Shown: in pieces, positions 35,763-44,870 of the stretch
How positions within the stretch are numbered: position 1 is the first letter of the stretch
How the letters are laid out: every line of letters begins with the position of its first letter
NCBI GenBank assembly: GCA_019244185.1
Contig: JAFATB010000015.1
Location: forward strand, 25,109-89,108
Length of the DNA stretch: 64,000 bases
From: Acidobacteriota bacterium
Lineage (GTDB): Bacteria; Acidobacteriota; Thermoanaerobaculia; Gp7-AA8
Reading direction: 5' to 3'
The notes under the pieces: model-generated
Seen by the model: only the letters and a program-made list of their open reading frames with translations
The model's database searches: none
Told to the model about the DNA's origin: nothing
Made by a program: the position numbers and the translations under genes

Positions 35763-37062
35763 CCTCCTCGGCGGCGAGCGGCCAGTCGCCGCGCATGAAG
35801 GTGCGGATCGCCGCGAAGACCGTTTCGGGATGATCGAGCCACGCCGCGTGCGCCGCGCCGGGAACGGAGACGAAGCGCGCGTTCGGCAGCGTCATCGCCC
35901 AATCGCGCCCGCCCGCGTAGACGGCATTGTGATCGTTCGTGCCGTGGATGGTCAGCACCGGCATGGCGATCTTCTTCAGTTCGTCCGCGCTCAGCGACGC
36001 GCCGGTGATCGTCGGCCAGAGCGCCTCGAAGTGCCGCGTGATGTTCGCGGTCTGCTCTCCTTCCGTGCCGCAGATCGCGGCGAGGTCGATGCGTTGCGCG
36101 CCGGCGGGATCGGTGACGAGCGCGTAGCGCATCACGTCGAGGTTTGCGGCGCAGAGCTCCTGCTGCGTCGCGTTCGCGTTGGCGCGCGCGGCGGTGCGTT
36201 TCTGCAGGACGTCGTCCGGCACGTGGATGCCGCTCTGGTCGGGCGCCGTGAATGCACTGTCGTGGTTCGCCGCGGGTCCGATCTGCACGAGACGCTCGAC
36301 GTGCTCGGGGTGCGCGGCCGCATACATCGCCACCATCTTGCCGAGGTAGGACCAGCCGACGGGCACGAACTTGTCGACCTTGAAGAACTGGCGCACGGTC
36401 TCGAGGTCGGCGACGTCGTTCTGGATGGTCAACGTCTTGACGTCTGCGACGTGCGACGAGCGGCCGCGGTCGCGCGGGTCGTACGCGATCACCGTCGCGA
36501 AGTCGGAGAACTGCCGGAACGCGTCGTACAGCCACGTCTCCAGCGGCACGATCATCGTGAACGGGCCGTCGCCGATGCGGCGGTAGTGCAGCTTCGCGCC
36601 GTCGGGCGTGGGGATGAAGCCTTCTTCGACTTTCGGATTGTTCTCCGGCAGCGCCGGCGCGCCGGAACCGCTGTCGAAGATGATCTTCCACGAGCCGTCA
36701 GCTTCCTTGCGCCAGACGGAGTTGTAGTTGCCGGTCAGGTTGCCCTGCGCGTCGTACACCGGTCCGGTCGACCAGCCGATCTTTCCGTCCGCCGACACCG
36801 CGACGCGCTCCGGGCCCCAGCGGAACGGCGCGGGACCGGTGAGGAGCCGCGACCAGCGGTCGACGACGGCCTGTTTGCCGTGCAGCGTGCGCAGGCTGAG
36901 GAACGTCGCGTCATCCGCGACCATCGAAAAGAAACGCGCCGCGTCGCGGTCGGCGAACGCTTTCGCGAACGCTATCTCGGTGGCCCGCACTTCCGACACC
37001 GCGTCGGCGAAGAGCGGGAATGCGAACAGACAGAGACCCACAACGGCCAGAAGTCGTTTCAT
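35746..37062 (-). CDS. Secreted alpha/beta hydrolase with N-terminal SnoaL/NTF2-like domain
   Basis: The 438-residue protein has a signal peptide (MKRLLAVVGLCLFAFPLFA). An NTF2/SnoaL-like domain (about 20-140, FADRDAARFFSMVADDATF) precedes an alpha/beta-hydrolase domain (about 150-430) with nucleophile VGWSYLGKM, a catalytic aspartate in IHGTNDHN and GAAHAAWLDH for the histidine. GWSYLG departs slightly from GxSxG but fits GxSxxG lids. The start is ATG 37062 because GGAGG lies 7 nt upstream; ATG 37068 is too close. The combination suggests a periplasmic hydrolase of unknown substrate. Confidence 0.82.
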   Translation of the reverse strand: MKRLLAVVGLCLFAFPLFADAVSEVRATEIAFAKAFADRDAARFFSMVADDATFLSLRTLHGKQAVVDRWSRLLTGPAPFRWGPERVAVSADGKIGWSTGPVYDAQGNLTGNYNSVWRKEADGSWKIIFDSGSGAPALPENNPKVEEGFIPTPDGAKLHYRRIGDGPFTMIVPLETWLYDAFRQFSDFATVIAYDPRDRGRSSHVADVKTLTIQNDVADLETVRQFFKVDKFVPVGWSYLGKMVAMYAAAHPEHVERLVQIGPAANHDSAFTAPDQSGIHVPDDVLQKRTAARANANATQQELCAANLDVMRYALVTDPAGAQRIDLAAICGTEGEQTANITRHFEALWPTITGASLSADELKKIAMPVLTIHGTNDHNAVYAGGRDWAMTLPNARFVSVPGAAHAAWLDHPETVFAAIRTFMRGDWPLAAEEVRASR

Positions 37063-37209
37063 GAGCATCCTCCGGATTGTTGGTTGATGGATGAGATCCG
37101 CGCCGGGATCGACCTGCTTCGTATCGTACAGGCCACGCCGCGCCCACAGCAAGCGTCGCTCGGCACGGCAGCGATACGTTCCTGCCAACACGTCGTTACG
37201 AAACCACGG

Positions 37210-37944
37210 TCAGCGCGCTTTCGCGACCACGATCGCACAGACGCGGGCAGCGCCGGCGGCGAGCAGCGGCGACGCACATGCGCGCAGCGTCTCGCCGGTC
37301 GTGCAGATATCGTCGACGAGCAGCACGGACTTGCGCGCCGCGCGCGGCGACGCGTGAAACGCATCGCGCACGTTCGCCGCGCGCGCGTGCTTCGGGAGCG
37401 TCGACTGCGTGAGCCGCGAGGCGCGGCGCGTCAGCAGGCGTGCGTCGAACGGCACGTGCAAGCGGCGCGCGAGCGCACGCGCGAGAAGCCCGGCCTGGTT
37501 GTAGCCGCGGCGGCGCTGCTTCGCGCGCGCCATCGGCACCGCCACGATCGTGTCGAAGGCAAGATCGCCGCGCGCGTGCAGCGTCTCCGCGAGCAGCGCC
37601 GCGAGCGCGTCGTCGAGAAAATCGTGGTGCTCGAACTTCAGCGCGTGCAGCAGCCGTTCGAGCGTGCCGCGATATTCGCCGAACGCCTCGCACCAGTCGA
37701 GCGGCAGCGGCGCGGCGAGACAGCTCACGCAGAAATCCGCCTCGTTATACGGCAGCGGCAGCGCGCAGGAGCGGCACTTCGCGCCGTCGATGCGCGGCAG
37801 CGACGACCAGCACGACGCGCAGCAGGAGGCGGTGCGCGCGCGCCATCCGAGGTCGTTTCCGCAGGCCGCGCACCACGAGGGCAGAACGATTCGGAGCGCG
37901 CCGCGTCCTACTAACGACAACGCGCTGGCGACCACATTCTGCAC
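37210..37944 (-). CDS. comF: ComF-like phosphoribosyltransferase-domain protein
   Basis: The protein has N-terminal cysteine pairs (WCAACGND, SCCASCW, CRSCALPLP, CVSCL) forming zinc-binding sites and a phosphoribosyltransferase domain with FDTIVAVPMAR, RRRGYNQAGLLARALA and the PRPP loop VLLVDDICTTGET. This is the ComF/DprA-associated competence family. No dprA is nearby. The start chosen is GTG 37944, which lies 6 nt from TACAAT (37956-37951) in a SD-less context; GTG 37950 is the longer alternative (246 residues). Confidence 0.88.
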   Translation of the reverse strand: MQNVVASALSLVGRGALRIVLPSWCAACGNDLGWRARTASCCASCWSSLPRIDGAKCRSCALPLPYNEADFCVSCLAAPLPLDWCEAFGEYRGTLERLLHALKFEHHDFLDDALAALLAETLHARGDLAFDTIVAVPMARAKQRRRGYNQAGLLARALARRLHVPFDARLLTRRASRLTQSTLPKHARAANVRDAFHASPRAARKSVLLVDDICTTGETLRACASPLLAAGAARVCAIVVAKAR

Positions 37945-37970
37945 GCGCACATTGTATCGAGGAGCCTTCT

Positions 37971-37999
37971 TTGAAGAACGACAACCTGTTCGCTATAGT
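37971..37999 (+). promoter_or_regulatory. Sigma-70 promoter of the outer-membrane protein gene
   Basis: TTGAAG (37971-37976) and TATAGT (37994-37999) are separated by 17 bp, the best full promoter seen in the window. The expected start, 6-8 nt after the -10, falls at 38005-38007, at the ATG. The mRNA is therefore predicted to be leaderless. TACAAT on the minus strand at 37956-37951 is the matching -10 for the divergent comF gene. Confidence 0.75.
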
Positions 38000-38006
38000 G
38001 CCGGCC

Positions 38007-38579
38007 ATGAAACGTGCCGCCTTTTTGCTCGCCCTCATTCTCGCGAGCGCACTCCCCGCGTTCGCGCAGTCGAATGAGGTCGGCGTCATCGTCGGCGGCA
38101 GCCGCCGCTTCATCGACAGCGCGCCGGCGCAGCCGGGCGACGAACTGCTCGACAGCAACTTCTCCTTCTCCAACAGCTCCGTCGACCTCTTCTGGGCGCT
38201 CGCCATCGACTCCGACACCGCCGTGCGCGTGAAGGTCGGCCGCATCGAAGGGCCGATTGCCGTCGAGACCGGCAGAATCGGCAACGAGCGCTCGCGCCGC
38301 GACGTCGAAGGCGAGATCCAGCACCTCGACGTGGCCACCGAGTACCGCTTCAGCGAAGCCTACGGCACCAGCGCGATCTTCGGCGGCGTCGGCTTCTACC
38401 GCCAGAGCGCGAGCGGTGCCGAGACGAAGAACAACTACGGCTTCAACGTCGGCGTGAACACCGACCTGCCGCTCTCGCGCCGCTACGGCGTCGTCGTCGA
38501 AGGAACGTACCACTGGATCCAGGGCGGTTTCCGCCCCCGTTTCCTCACCCTCGGCGCGGGCCTGCGCGTCTCGTTCTGA
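38007..38579 (+). CDS. Outer-membrane beta-barrel-like protein
   Basis: The 190-residue protein has a signal peptide (MKRAAFLLALILASALPAFA) followed by alternating hydrophobic strands such as VGVIVGGSRRF, VDLFWALAIDSDTAVRVKVG, TSAIFGGVGFYRQS and a C-terminal GAGLRVSF ending in phenylalanine, as in outer-membrane proteins. It resembles small OmpA/OmpW-type barrels but lacks an identifiable subfamily motif. It is read from its own promoter and ends at a hairpin terminator. Function is unknown. Confidence 0.75.
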   Translation: MKRAAFLLALILASALPAFAQSNEVGVIVGGSRRFIDSAPAQPGDELLDSNFSFSNSSVDLFWALAIDSDTAVRVKVGRIEGPIAVETGRIGNERSRRDVEGEIQHLDVATEYRFSEAYGTSAIFGGVGFYRQSASGAETKNNYGFNVGVNTDLPLSRRYGVVVEGTYHWIQGGFRPRFLTLGAGLRVSF

Positions 38580-38601
38580 CGGCGCCGTTTCTGGCGCCGT
38601 C
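38578..38601 (+). terminator. Hairpin terminator after the barrel gene
   Basis: GACGGCGCC (38578-38586) and GGCGCCGTC (38593-38601) form a 9-bp stem with loop GTTTCT. The stem begins inside the stop codon TGA. A pyrimidine-rich ATTGCTCTTCTTTCTCC follows. Confidence 0.75.
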
Positions 38602-38618
38602 ATTGCTCTTCTTTCTCC

Positions 38619-38635
38619 GGTTGTACGACACAACC
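38619..38635. promoter_or_regulatory. Inverted repeat upstream of the CBS gene
   Basis: GGTTGT (38619-38624) and ACAACC (38630-38635) form a 6-bp dyad with loop ACGAC, 17 nt before ATG 38652. It could be an operator or short hairpin in the leader of the CBS-domain gene. No regulator gene is adjacent. Confidence 0.35.
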
Positions 38636-38651
38636 TGACGAAGGAGGAATC

Positions 38652-39113
38652 ATGGCTCAGGAACGAAACCAAGGCTCGGACTCGCGCCACGTGCGCGACG
38701 TGATGACACCCAATCCCGAATGCGTGTCGGAGAAGGACAGCATTCGCGACGTTGCGCGGATCATGCGCGACGAAGACACCGGGGTCGTCCCGGTCGTCGA
38801 CGGGAAGAAGGTCATCGGCCTCATCACCGATCGCGACATCGTCGTGCGCGGCCTCGCCGAGGGTAAGGATCTCGGCAACGCGCGCGTCAACGAATTCATG
38901 ACCAAGCAGGTGCGCAGCGTGCGCGAGGACGACTCCGTCAACGACGCGCTGCAACTCATGACCGGCGCGGAGATCCGCCGCGTGCCGGTCGTCAACCGCA
39001 ACGATGAGATCGTCGGCATCGTGTCGCTCGGCGACATCGCCAGCGACTCGGGCCAGCCCGGCAAGGTCGGCCGCGCCGTCGAGGACATCTCCGAGGCGCC
39101 GCCCAACAACTAG
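38652..39113 (+). CDS. Double CBS-domain protein
   Basis: The 153-residue protein is two CBS domains: VRDVMTPNPECVSEKDSI (about 15-32) with GVVPVVDGKKVIGLITDRDIV, and EFMTKQVRSVREDDSV with RVPVVNRNDEIVGIVSLGDIA. Such stand-alone pairs bind adenine nucleotides and regulate partner enzymes or channels, or act as nucleotide sensors. AAGGAGGAATC directly upstream of ATG 38652 gives a strong ribosome site, so the protein is probably abundant. No partner gene is obvious. A terminator follows. Confidence 0.9.
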   Translation: MAQERNQGSDSRHVRDVMTPNPECVSEKDSIRDVARIMRDEDTGVVPVVDGKKVIGLITDRDIVVRGLAEGKDLGNARVNEFMTKQVRSVREDDSVNDALQLMTGAEIRRVPVVNRNDEIVGIVSLGDIASDSGQPGKVGRAVEDISEAPPNN

Positions 39114-39134
39114 CGGCAGCAGCGTTGATCTCTC

Positions 39135-39169
39135 ACGCCGGCCGCGCACCCCGCGCGGCCGGCGTTTTC
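39135..39169 (+). terminator. Rho-independent terminator
   Basis: A perfect 13-bp stem (ACGCCGGCCGCGC at 39135-39147 with GCGCGGCCGGCGT at 39153-39165) with loop ACCCC is followed by TTTTC. It closes the CBS gene transcript and precedes the DsbA-like gene. Confidence 0.9.
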
Positions 39170-39210
39170 ATGCAGGAATGTCGCGCCCGCTCGGCATCGT
39201 TCCGACGCGC

Positions 39211-40269
39211 GTGAAACGCACCGTTCTGCTCTGCCTGACGCTCGCGGCGACGCCGCTCTTCGCGGTCGACGTCGATCCGAAGCTCGAGAAGATCATCCGC
39301 GAGGCGCTGCCGGTCTGCGCCGACACCACGGTCAAGTTCGAAGAGCTCCCCGTCAAGCTGCCGCCGCGTTTCTCCGGCCTCGTCGTGCGCACCGAAAGCA
39401 AGCGCCACGCGTGCGAAGAGCAGCTCGTCAGCATCACCTCCCCCACCGGCGGCTTCTTCCTCGGCCAGCCGTGGCCGCTCGCCAATGAAGAAGGCGCGAA
39501 CGTCGAGGAGAAGCTGCGCAGCTTCACCTATCGCAACCTGCAGGAGAGCATCACGCCGGTCATCGACCGCACCATGAAGACCGACGACGGCCTCTATCGC
39601 GTCACGCTGCTCAGCACCACCGAGAACGGCAAGATGCCGATGGAAGGCACGCTCGATCCCGACGGCCGCGTCTTCTTCTTCGGCACCTTCCGCCACCTCG
39701 GCGGCGGCAGCGTCGCCGACCAGCGCGTGAAGGCGCTCGAGCCGATCGTCGCGCAGTCGCCGTCGAAAGGCGCGACGAATCCGGCGATCACCGTGCTCGA
39801 GTTCTCCGACTTCGAATGCCCGTCGTGCCGCCGCGCGTCCGGCTACATGGACGCGATCCTCGCCAAGCACGGCGACAAGGTGCGCTATGTCCGCTACGAC
39901 GTGCCGCTCAACGGACATCCGTGGGCGTTCGCCGCGGCGCTGGCCGGCCGCGCGATCCATCGCCAGAATCCCGAGCTCTTCTGGACGTTCAAGAAGCAGG
40001 TGTACGACAACCAGGAGAACCTCAACGCGTTCATGTTCTGGGACTGGGCGCGTGGCTTCGCGCAGGACCACGACCTCGATCTGAAGCGCTACGACGCCGA
40101 CCTCGGATCGCAGGAGATCAAAGACCTGCTGCTCAAGGGCGAAGGACTCGCGTTCGCCAACGACGTGCGCGCGACGCCGACCTACATGGTCAACGGCGTG
40201 CTCGTCGATGCGGGCGACGACGGCAGCGCTCTCGCCTCGTACATCGAGAAGGCGCTCGTCGCGAAGTAA
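39211..40269 (+). CDS. Secreted DsbA/thioredoxin-fold protein with novel N-terminal domain
   Basis: From GTG 39211 the protein has 352 residues with signal peptide MKRTVLLCLTLAATPLFA. A 150-residue N-terminal region of unknown fold precedes a DsbA-like domain starting at ITVLEFSDFECPSCRRAS, whose CPSC is the redox active site, with the cis-proline in ATPTYMVNG near the end. It probably acts in disulfide exchange in the periplasm. ATG 39178 is an alternative (363 residues) but its AGGA directly abuts the ATG and it falls 9 nt after the terminator. Confidence 0.85.
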   Translation: MKRTVLLCLTLAATPLFAVDVDPKLEKIIREALPVCADTTVKFEELPVKLPPRFSGLVVRTESKRHACEEQLVSITSPTGGFFLGQPWPLANEEGANVEEKLRSFTYRNLQESITPVIDRTMKTDDGLYRVTLLSTTENGKMPMEGTLDPDGRVFFFGTFRHLGGGSVADQRVKALEPIVAQSPSKGATNPAITVLEFSDFECPSCRRASGYMDAILAKHGDKVRYVRYDVPLNGHPWAFAAALAGRAIHRQNPELFWTFKKQVYDNQENLNAFMFWDWARGFAQDHDLDLKRYDADLGSQEIKDLLLKGEGLAFANDVRATPTYMVNGVLVDAGDDGSALASYIEKALVAK

Positions 40270-40845
40270 TCAGAGCGCCTGCCACACCAGGTCGAGAAAC
40301 GCCTTCAGCATCCGCCCGGTGAGGCCCCAGATCTCGTAGTTGCTGTAGTGATAAAAGTACGCGGGATAGTTCTTGCCGCGGAACGGCACCGCGCGCACTT
40401 CGGGATTGCTGACGTCGAGCAGCGCCTCGAACGGCACCTCGAAGATCTCCACGACCTCCGCCTCCTGCATCACGTACTCGACCGGCTCGTGAATGACGCC
40501 GACGAACGGCGCGACGAGGAAGCCGCTGTGCGTGATGACGTCGTCGAGACGGCCGATCAGCTCGACCGCGTGCGGCGGAATGCCGACTTCCTCCTGCGCC
40601 TCGCGAATGGCGGCCTGCGGCAGCGACTCGCCGTTCTCGACCGAGCCGCCGGGAAACGCGATCTGGCCGCTGTGCGCGGCGAGGTTGTCGGAGCGGCGCG
40701 TGAAGAGGATCGACCAGCCGCCGCCCTCGTTGCGCACGAGCGGGATCAACACGCACGCGCGGCGATGCTGCGGCGCGTGGATCTCCGCGGCGGGGCGGCG
40801 TCCGAGGATGGCGCGGAGACGGGAGAGCGCGTCGTCATCGAACAT
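40270..40845 (-). CDS. NUDIX hydrolase, CoA pyrophosphatase-like
   Basis: The 191-residue protein has the NUDIX box GGSVENGESLPQAAIREA continuing EEVG (Gx5Ex7REUxEExGU), preceded by the HSGQIAFPGG motif typical of CoA pyrophosphatases (NudL/YeaB). It would hydrolyse CoA or other nucleoside diphosphate derivatives. It overlaps the upstream glycosyltransferase gene by 11 nt and abuts the stop of the DsbA-like gene. Subclass is likely but not certain. Confidence 0.88.
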   Translation of the reverse strand: MFDDDALSRLRAILGRRPAAEIHAPQHRRACVLIPLVRNEGGGWSILFTRRSDNLAAHSGQIAFPGGSVENGESLPQAAIREAQEEVGIPPHAVELIGRLDDVITHSGFLVAPFVGVIHEPVEYVMQEAEVVEIFEVPFEALLDVSNPEVRAVPFRGKNYPAYFYHYSNYEIWGLTGRMLKAFLDLVWQAL

Positions 40846-42262
40846 CGCGCGTCTCCCACGGTTCCGGCTCGATCGCGGGCACGTCCTGCAGCGCGTGATA
40901 GAGGCGCAGCGTGTGCGCGGATGCGCGGCGCGCGAACTCGATCGTGGCGCTGTCGCCGGGACGCAGATCGCACGGCAGCGCGAGCCAGGCGTCCTGCACC
41001 TCGCGATCGTGCTCGTCGAAGAGCTTCGCGAGGAGGCGATACTCCGGCGTGCCGTACGTGCGCGTGCGGATCGTCGCGTCGCCGTCGTTGCGAATCGTGA
41101 GCGCGTCGGGCGTGAGGTTCGTCAGCGCGAGTCGGGGAAACAGCGGCAACGCGTTCGTGATGGCGCGGCTGGCAACGCGCGGCGCGGGCTCGAGCGCGCG
41201 CAGGTAGCCGTCGACGGTGAGGTCGAGCCGCGCGTTCGCTTCGAGCCATGCGCGCTGCGCGTTCGTCGGCGCGAAATCGCGCAGGAGGAATTCGGTCAAC
41301 GTGTTGACTTCATCGTCGCCGCCGAGAGGCACCTTGAAGACGATGTCGTCCGGGAGCTCGGCGAATTGCGCGTAGTCGCTGACGGCCACCGGCTTGCCGG
41401 CGTCGAGCGCGCGGATGAGGGTGCCCGAGGTTTCGCCGGCGGTCGGATAGCGAAGATTCACGAAACGGTCGGCGACGGCGTAGTACGCGGGGAAGTCGTC
41501 GTCGGCGACGTAGCCGGTCGTGATGATGCCGTCGCCGCGCAACGCATCGCGGTCGATGTTCGGCGCCGGCTCGCCGACGACGAGCAGCATGAGCTGCGCG
41601 TTCTGTGCGCGCGCACGGCGGAACGCCTCGAGCACGACCTCCGCGCGTTTGGCCGACGTCAGAAAGCCGAAGAAGCCGATGACGCGTGAGCCGCCCGGAA
41701 TGCCCATGCGCGCGCGCAACGCGTCGCGAGCGAACGCGCGGCGCTCCGGCACGTACGGATGCGGCACGACGTGAATGGGCGTCGTCACGCCGAACGAGCG
41801 CAGGCGGTCATGCGCGTAGCGGTTGTGCACGATCACAGCGCGCGCGCGTTGCGCGACGTCGACGGAGGCCGGCAACAGGAAGTTGCCCATCTCGCTGTGC
41901 AGTCCCGCCGCGCGGCCGCGCGCCCATGCCGCGCCCGCGGCGCCGTGGCTCGCTTCCAGCGCGGCGACGTACGCGTCCGCGTCGCCGCGCGCGAGCGTCT
42001 GCTCGACAATGAGGTGATGCAGCACGAGATCGTGCAGCACGACCACGCCGGGCGTGCGCATCGCCTCGTCGTACGCGAAGCCGTGGAACGGATTGTTGCC
42101 GAGCTGGTAGATCGTTGCGTCGAAGTCCGAGGCGCGGTAGCCGTCGAGCGAGTCGAACGCGGTCACGTCGAGTTGCTCCCTCAACGCGGGCAGCAGCAGC
42201 GACGCGTAATGCGCGACGCCGGTCTTCGCCGGCGGCAGCGGCGTGAGCATGGCCACGCGCAC
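40835..42262 (-). CDS. GT4-family glycosyltransferase with C-terminal extension
   Basis: The 475-residue protein begins MLTPLPPAKTGVAHYASLL from ATG 42250 (GTG 42262 or 42256 would add 2-4 residues) and has VVLHDLVLHHL, then the GT-B C-lobe with VIGFFGFLTSAKRAE, LLVVGEPAP, YPTAGETSGTLIRALDAGKPV. The ETSG..IRALDAGKPV region is the GT4 donor-binding pattern. The last 110 residues form a separate beta-rich region (TPDALTIRNDGDATIRTRT). It is 2 nt downstream of prfB and overlaps the NUDIX gene. The sugar is unknown. Confidence 0.85.
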   Translation of the reverse strand: MRVAMLTPLPPAKTGVAHYASLLLPALREQLDVTAFDSLDGYRASDFDATIYQLGNNPFHGFAYDEAMRTPGVVVLHDLVLHHLIVEQTLARGDADAYVAALEASHGAAGAAWARGRAAGLHSEMGNFLLPASVDVAQRARAVIVHNRYAHDRLRSFGVTTPIHVVPHPYVPERRAFARDALRARMGIPGGSRVIGFFGFLTSAKRAEVVLEAFRRARAQNAQLMLLVVGEPAPNIDRDALRGDGIITTGYVADDDFPAYYAVADRFVNLRYPTAGETSGTLIRALDAGKPVAVSDYAQFAELPDDIVFKVPLGGDDEVNTLTEFLLRDFAPTNAQRAWLEANARLDLTVDGYLRALEPAPRVASRAITNALPLFPRLALTNLTPDALTIRNDGDATIRTRTYGTPEYRLLAKLFDEHDREVQDAWLALPCDLRPGDSATIEFARRASAHTLRLYHALQDVPAIEPEPWETRDVR

Positions 42263-42264
42263 GG

Positions 42265-43369
42265 CTACTCCGCCGTCTTCCGCGCCTGCGCGGCCAGGAA
42301 CGCCTCGATGAAGCCGTCGAGATCGCCGTCGAGGATGCGCGCCGGATCGCCGACCTCGTAGCCGGTGCGCAGGTCTTTCACCAGCTGATACGGCTGCAGC
42401 ACGTACGAGCGGATCTGCGAGCCGAAGCCGATGTCCTTCTTCTCGCCCTCGATCTTAGCCTGCTCTTCCTTCCGCTTTTCGAGCTCGAGGTTGTAGAGCC
42501 GCGCGCGCAGGAGCTTCATCGCGGTGTCGCGGTTCTTGTGCTGGCTGCGCTCGTTCTGACAGGTGACGACGATGCCGCTCGGCATGTGCGTGATGCGGAT
42601 CGCGGAGTCGGTCACGTTGACGTGCTGGCCGCCCGCGCCCGACGAGCGGTACGTGTCGACGCGCAGGTCCTTGTCATTGATCTCGATGTGGATCGTGTCG
42701 TCGATGTCGGGGATCGCGAACACCGACGCGAACGACGTGTGCCGGCGCTTCGCCGCGTCGAACGGCGAGATGCGCACGAGGCGGTGCACGCCGTTCTCCG
42801 CCTTGAGATAGCCGTACGCGTAGTCGCCGCGGATCATCACCGTCGCGCTCTTGAGGCCCGCTTCCTCGCCGGCCTGATATTCGAGCAGCTCGGTCGACCA
42901 CCCTTTCTTCTCGCAGTAGCGGAGGTACATGCGCAGCAGCATCTCCGCCCAGTCCTGCGACTCGGTGCCGCCGGCGCCGGGATGGATGTTGAGGATGCAG
43001 TCGCGCTCGTCGTTCTCACCGGAGAGCTTCATGGTGAGCTCGATCTCGTTGACCTCGCGCTCGAGCTGCGCGACGAGCGACTCGATCTCGGCGTCGACCG
43101 GCTCGCCCTCGCGCTGCAGTTCGAGCAGCACGTCGAGCTCTTCGGATTTCGATTCGATGGACGTCCCGGCGGCGATGCGCTTCTCGACGCGGGAGCGGCG
43201 GCGGCCGGCTTCCTGCGCGGTCTCCGGCTTGTCCCAGAAGCCGGGCGCGGACATCTCGCGCTCGATCTCGTCGAGCGCGCGGCGTGCGGAAGCTAGGTCA
43301 AAGATAGCTCCGTACGGAGCGGAGTCGTTCGCGGAGGTCAGTGATTGCGGTCAGCGTTTCGTCGTGCAT
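42265..43369 (-). CDS. prfB: Peptide chain release factor 2 with programmed +1 frameshift
   Basis: RF2 recognises UGA and UAA. The main frame (42265-43300 region) gives SPF in RISPFDAAK and the GGQ loop GAGGQHVN, with C-terminal GDLDGFIEAFL. The N-terminus is in another frame: ATG 43369 starts a 23-residue peptide (MHDETLTAITDLRERLRSVR then SYL) that ends TAT CTT TGA at 43306-43298. A +1 slip at CTTTGAC, preceded by CGGAG, continues as DLASARRALDEIEREM into the main frame, giving about 367 residues, as in E. coli. The gene overlaps lnt by 32 nt. Confidence 0.95.
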
Positions 43370-44870
43370 AGATCAATCCGATCAGTACCACGACGACGCT
43401 CATCCACGCAAACCAGTCGCCGAAGCGCACGTACGGCGTGATCGTGTTCCGCGCCTGGAACGTCGCGTAGATCGTTCCCTCGCGTCCCATCGGCAGCGTC
43501 TGGAGCAGGCGTCCGGTCGGATCGACGAACGCGGAAATGCCGGTCGTCGCCGCGCGCAGGAGATACCGATCGTCCTCGATCGCACGAAGGCGGGCCTGCC
43601 ACAGATGTTGTGCGGGCGCGGCGGTGCCGTCGTACCACGCGTCGTTCGTGATCGTCACGAGCACGGTCGCGCCGTGCAGCGTCTGCGCGCGCGTGATCTG
43701 CGGATAGACGATCTCGTAGCAGATGGCCGGTCCGTACGCGAGCTTGCCGGCGAGCGGAAAGTCGTTCGTGCCGAACGTGAACTCGCCGACGGCATGCACG
43801 AGCTTCTGCGCGAAGAAGAGCATCTTGCGCAGCGGCACGTACTCGCCGAACGGCACGAGGCGGATCTTGTCGTAGTGGCCGATGGTCTTGCCGCCGCTGG
43901 CGAGGAACGCGGAGTTCCAGAGCAGCGTCGGACGCGCGGGGTCGGTCGCGACCGAGCCGACGATGACGTCGATGTGGCGCGAGGCGGAGAGGTCTTCGAT
44001 CGACGCGCGGAAGAACGTCGTGTCGGTGTACGAGAGCGGCACGGTCGACTCCGGCCAGATCACGACCTGCGCGCCGTGCGCGGCCGCGGCGACGGTCATG
44101 TTCAGCATGCGCTCGTAGAGCTGCAGCACGTTCGCCTCGTTCCAGCGCATCTCCTGGGAGATGTTCGGCTGCAGCAGCGCGGCCGTGAACGTCTCGCCCG
44201 CGCCGGGCCGCGAGATCAGCTTCGCCGCCACGAGTCCCGTGCCCCACCACGCGAGCAGCACGATGCCGAACGAGCCCGCCACGAGCACGCGCGCGATGTG
44301 CGCCGTGCGCTGCGTCGCCCACCACGCCACGATCACCGACGGCACGACGATCAGCGCGCCGGTGAAGTACGGACCGGCGAAGCGGTCGATCTGGATGAGC
44401 GAGGTGTAGTCGACGATCGCCGTGGCGATGAGATTCCACGGAAAGCCGGTGAAGAGATACGTCCGCGCGTACTCGACCGCCGCCCACGCGAGCGGCACGA
44501 GGAGCCACGGCAGAAACCGCAGGCCGAGCCGCAGCTTCTTCACGACCACGCCGAAGAGCGCGCCGAAGAGGCCGAGGTAGAGCGACATGGCGATGAAGAT
44601 CAGGACGCCGGTGACGTACGGCAGGCCGCCGTAATGCGACATCACGCGGATCACCCACGGCACCATCAGCAGCCACGACACCGTCTGTGCGAGCCAGCCG
44701 TGGAAGAACGCTTCCCACGCGCCGTTCGACTGCACGATCGCGATCAGCAGCGGCGCGAGCGCGAAGAACGCCAGCCAGCCGATGGTGTACGTCGGAAAGG
44801 CGAAAGCGAAGAGGGCGCCGGAGAGGATCGAGAGGAGGAAGCGGAGGAGTCTACTTCTTGAAGAGCGCAT
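43338..44870 (-). CDS. lnt: Apolipoprotein N-acyltransferase
   Basis: Lnt adds the third acyl chain to lipoproteins. The 510-residue protein has N-terminal membrane helices (about 1-200) and a nitrilase-like periplasmic domain with the catalytic triad in WPESTVPL (Glu), KIRLVPFGEYVP (Lys) and YGPAICYEIVYPQ (Cys). FATDP and NDAWYDGTAAPAQHL are family features. It overlaps the zinc-ribbon gene by 20 nt and prfB by 32 nt, so the order zinc-ribbon, lnt, prfB, GT4, NUDIX looks like one transcript. Confidence 0.95.
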   Translation of the reverse strand: MRSSRSRLLRFLLSILSGALFAFAFPTYTIGWLAFFALAPLLIAIVQSNGAWEAFFHGWLAQTVSWLLMVPWVIRVMSHYGGLPYVTGVLIFIAMSLYLGLFGALFGVVVKKLRLGLRFLPWLLVPLAWAAVEYARTYLFTGFPWNLIATAIVDYTSLIQIDRFAGPYFTGALIVVPSVIVAWWATQRTAHIARVLVAGSFGIVLLAWWGTGLVAAKLISRPGAGETFTAALLQPNISQEMRWNEANVLQLYERMLNMTVAAAAHGAQVVIWPESTVPLSYTDTTFFRASIEDLSASRHIDVIVGSVATDPARPTLLWNSAFLASGGKTIGHYDKIRLVPFGEYVPLRKMLFFAQKLVHAVGEFTFGTNDFPLAGKLAYGPAICYEIVYPQITRAQTLHGATVLVTITNDAWYDGTAAPAQHLWQARLRAIEDDRYLLRAATTGISAFVDPTGRLLQTLPMGREGTIYATFQARNTITPYVRFGDWFAWMSVVVVLIGLIYARRNADRNH

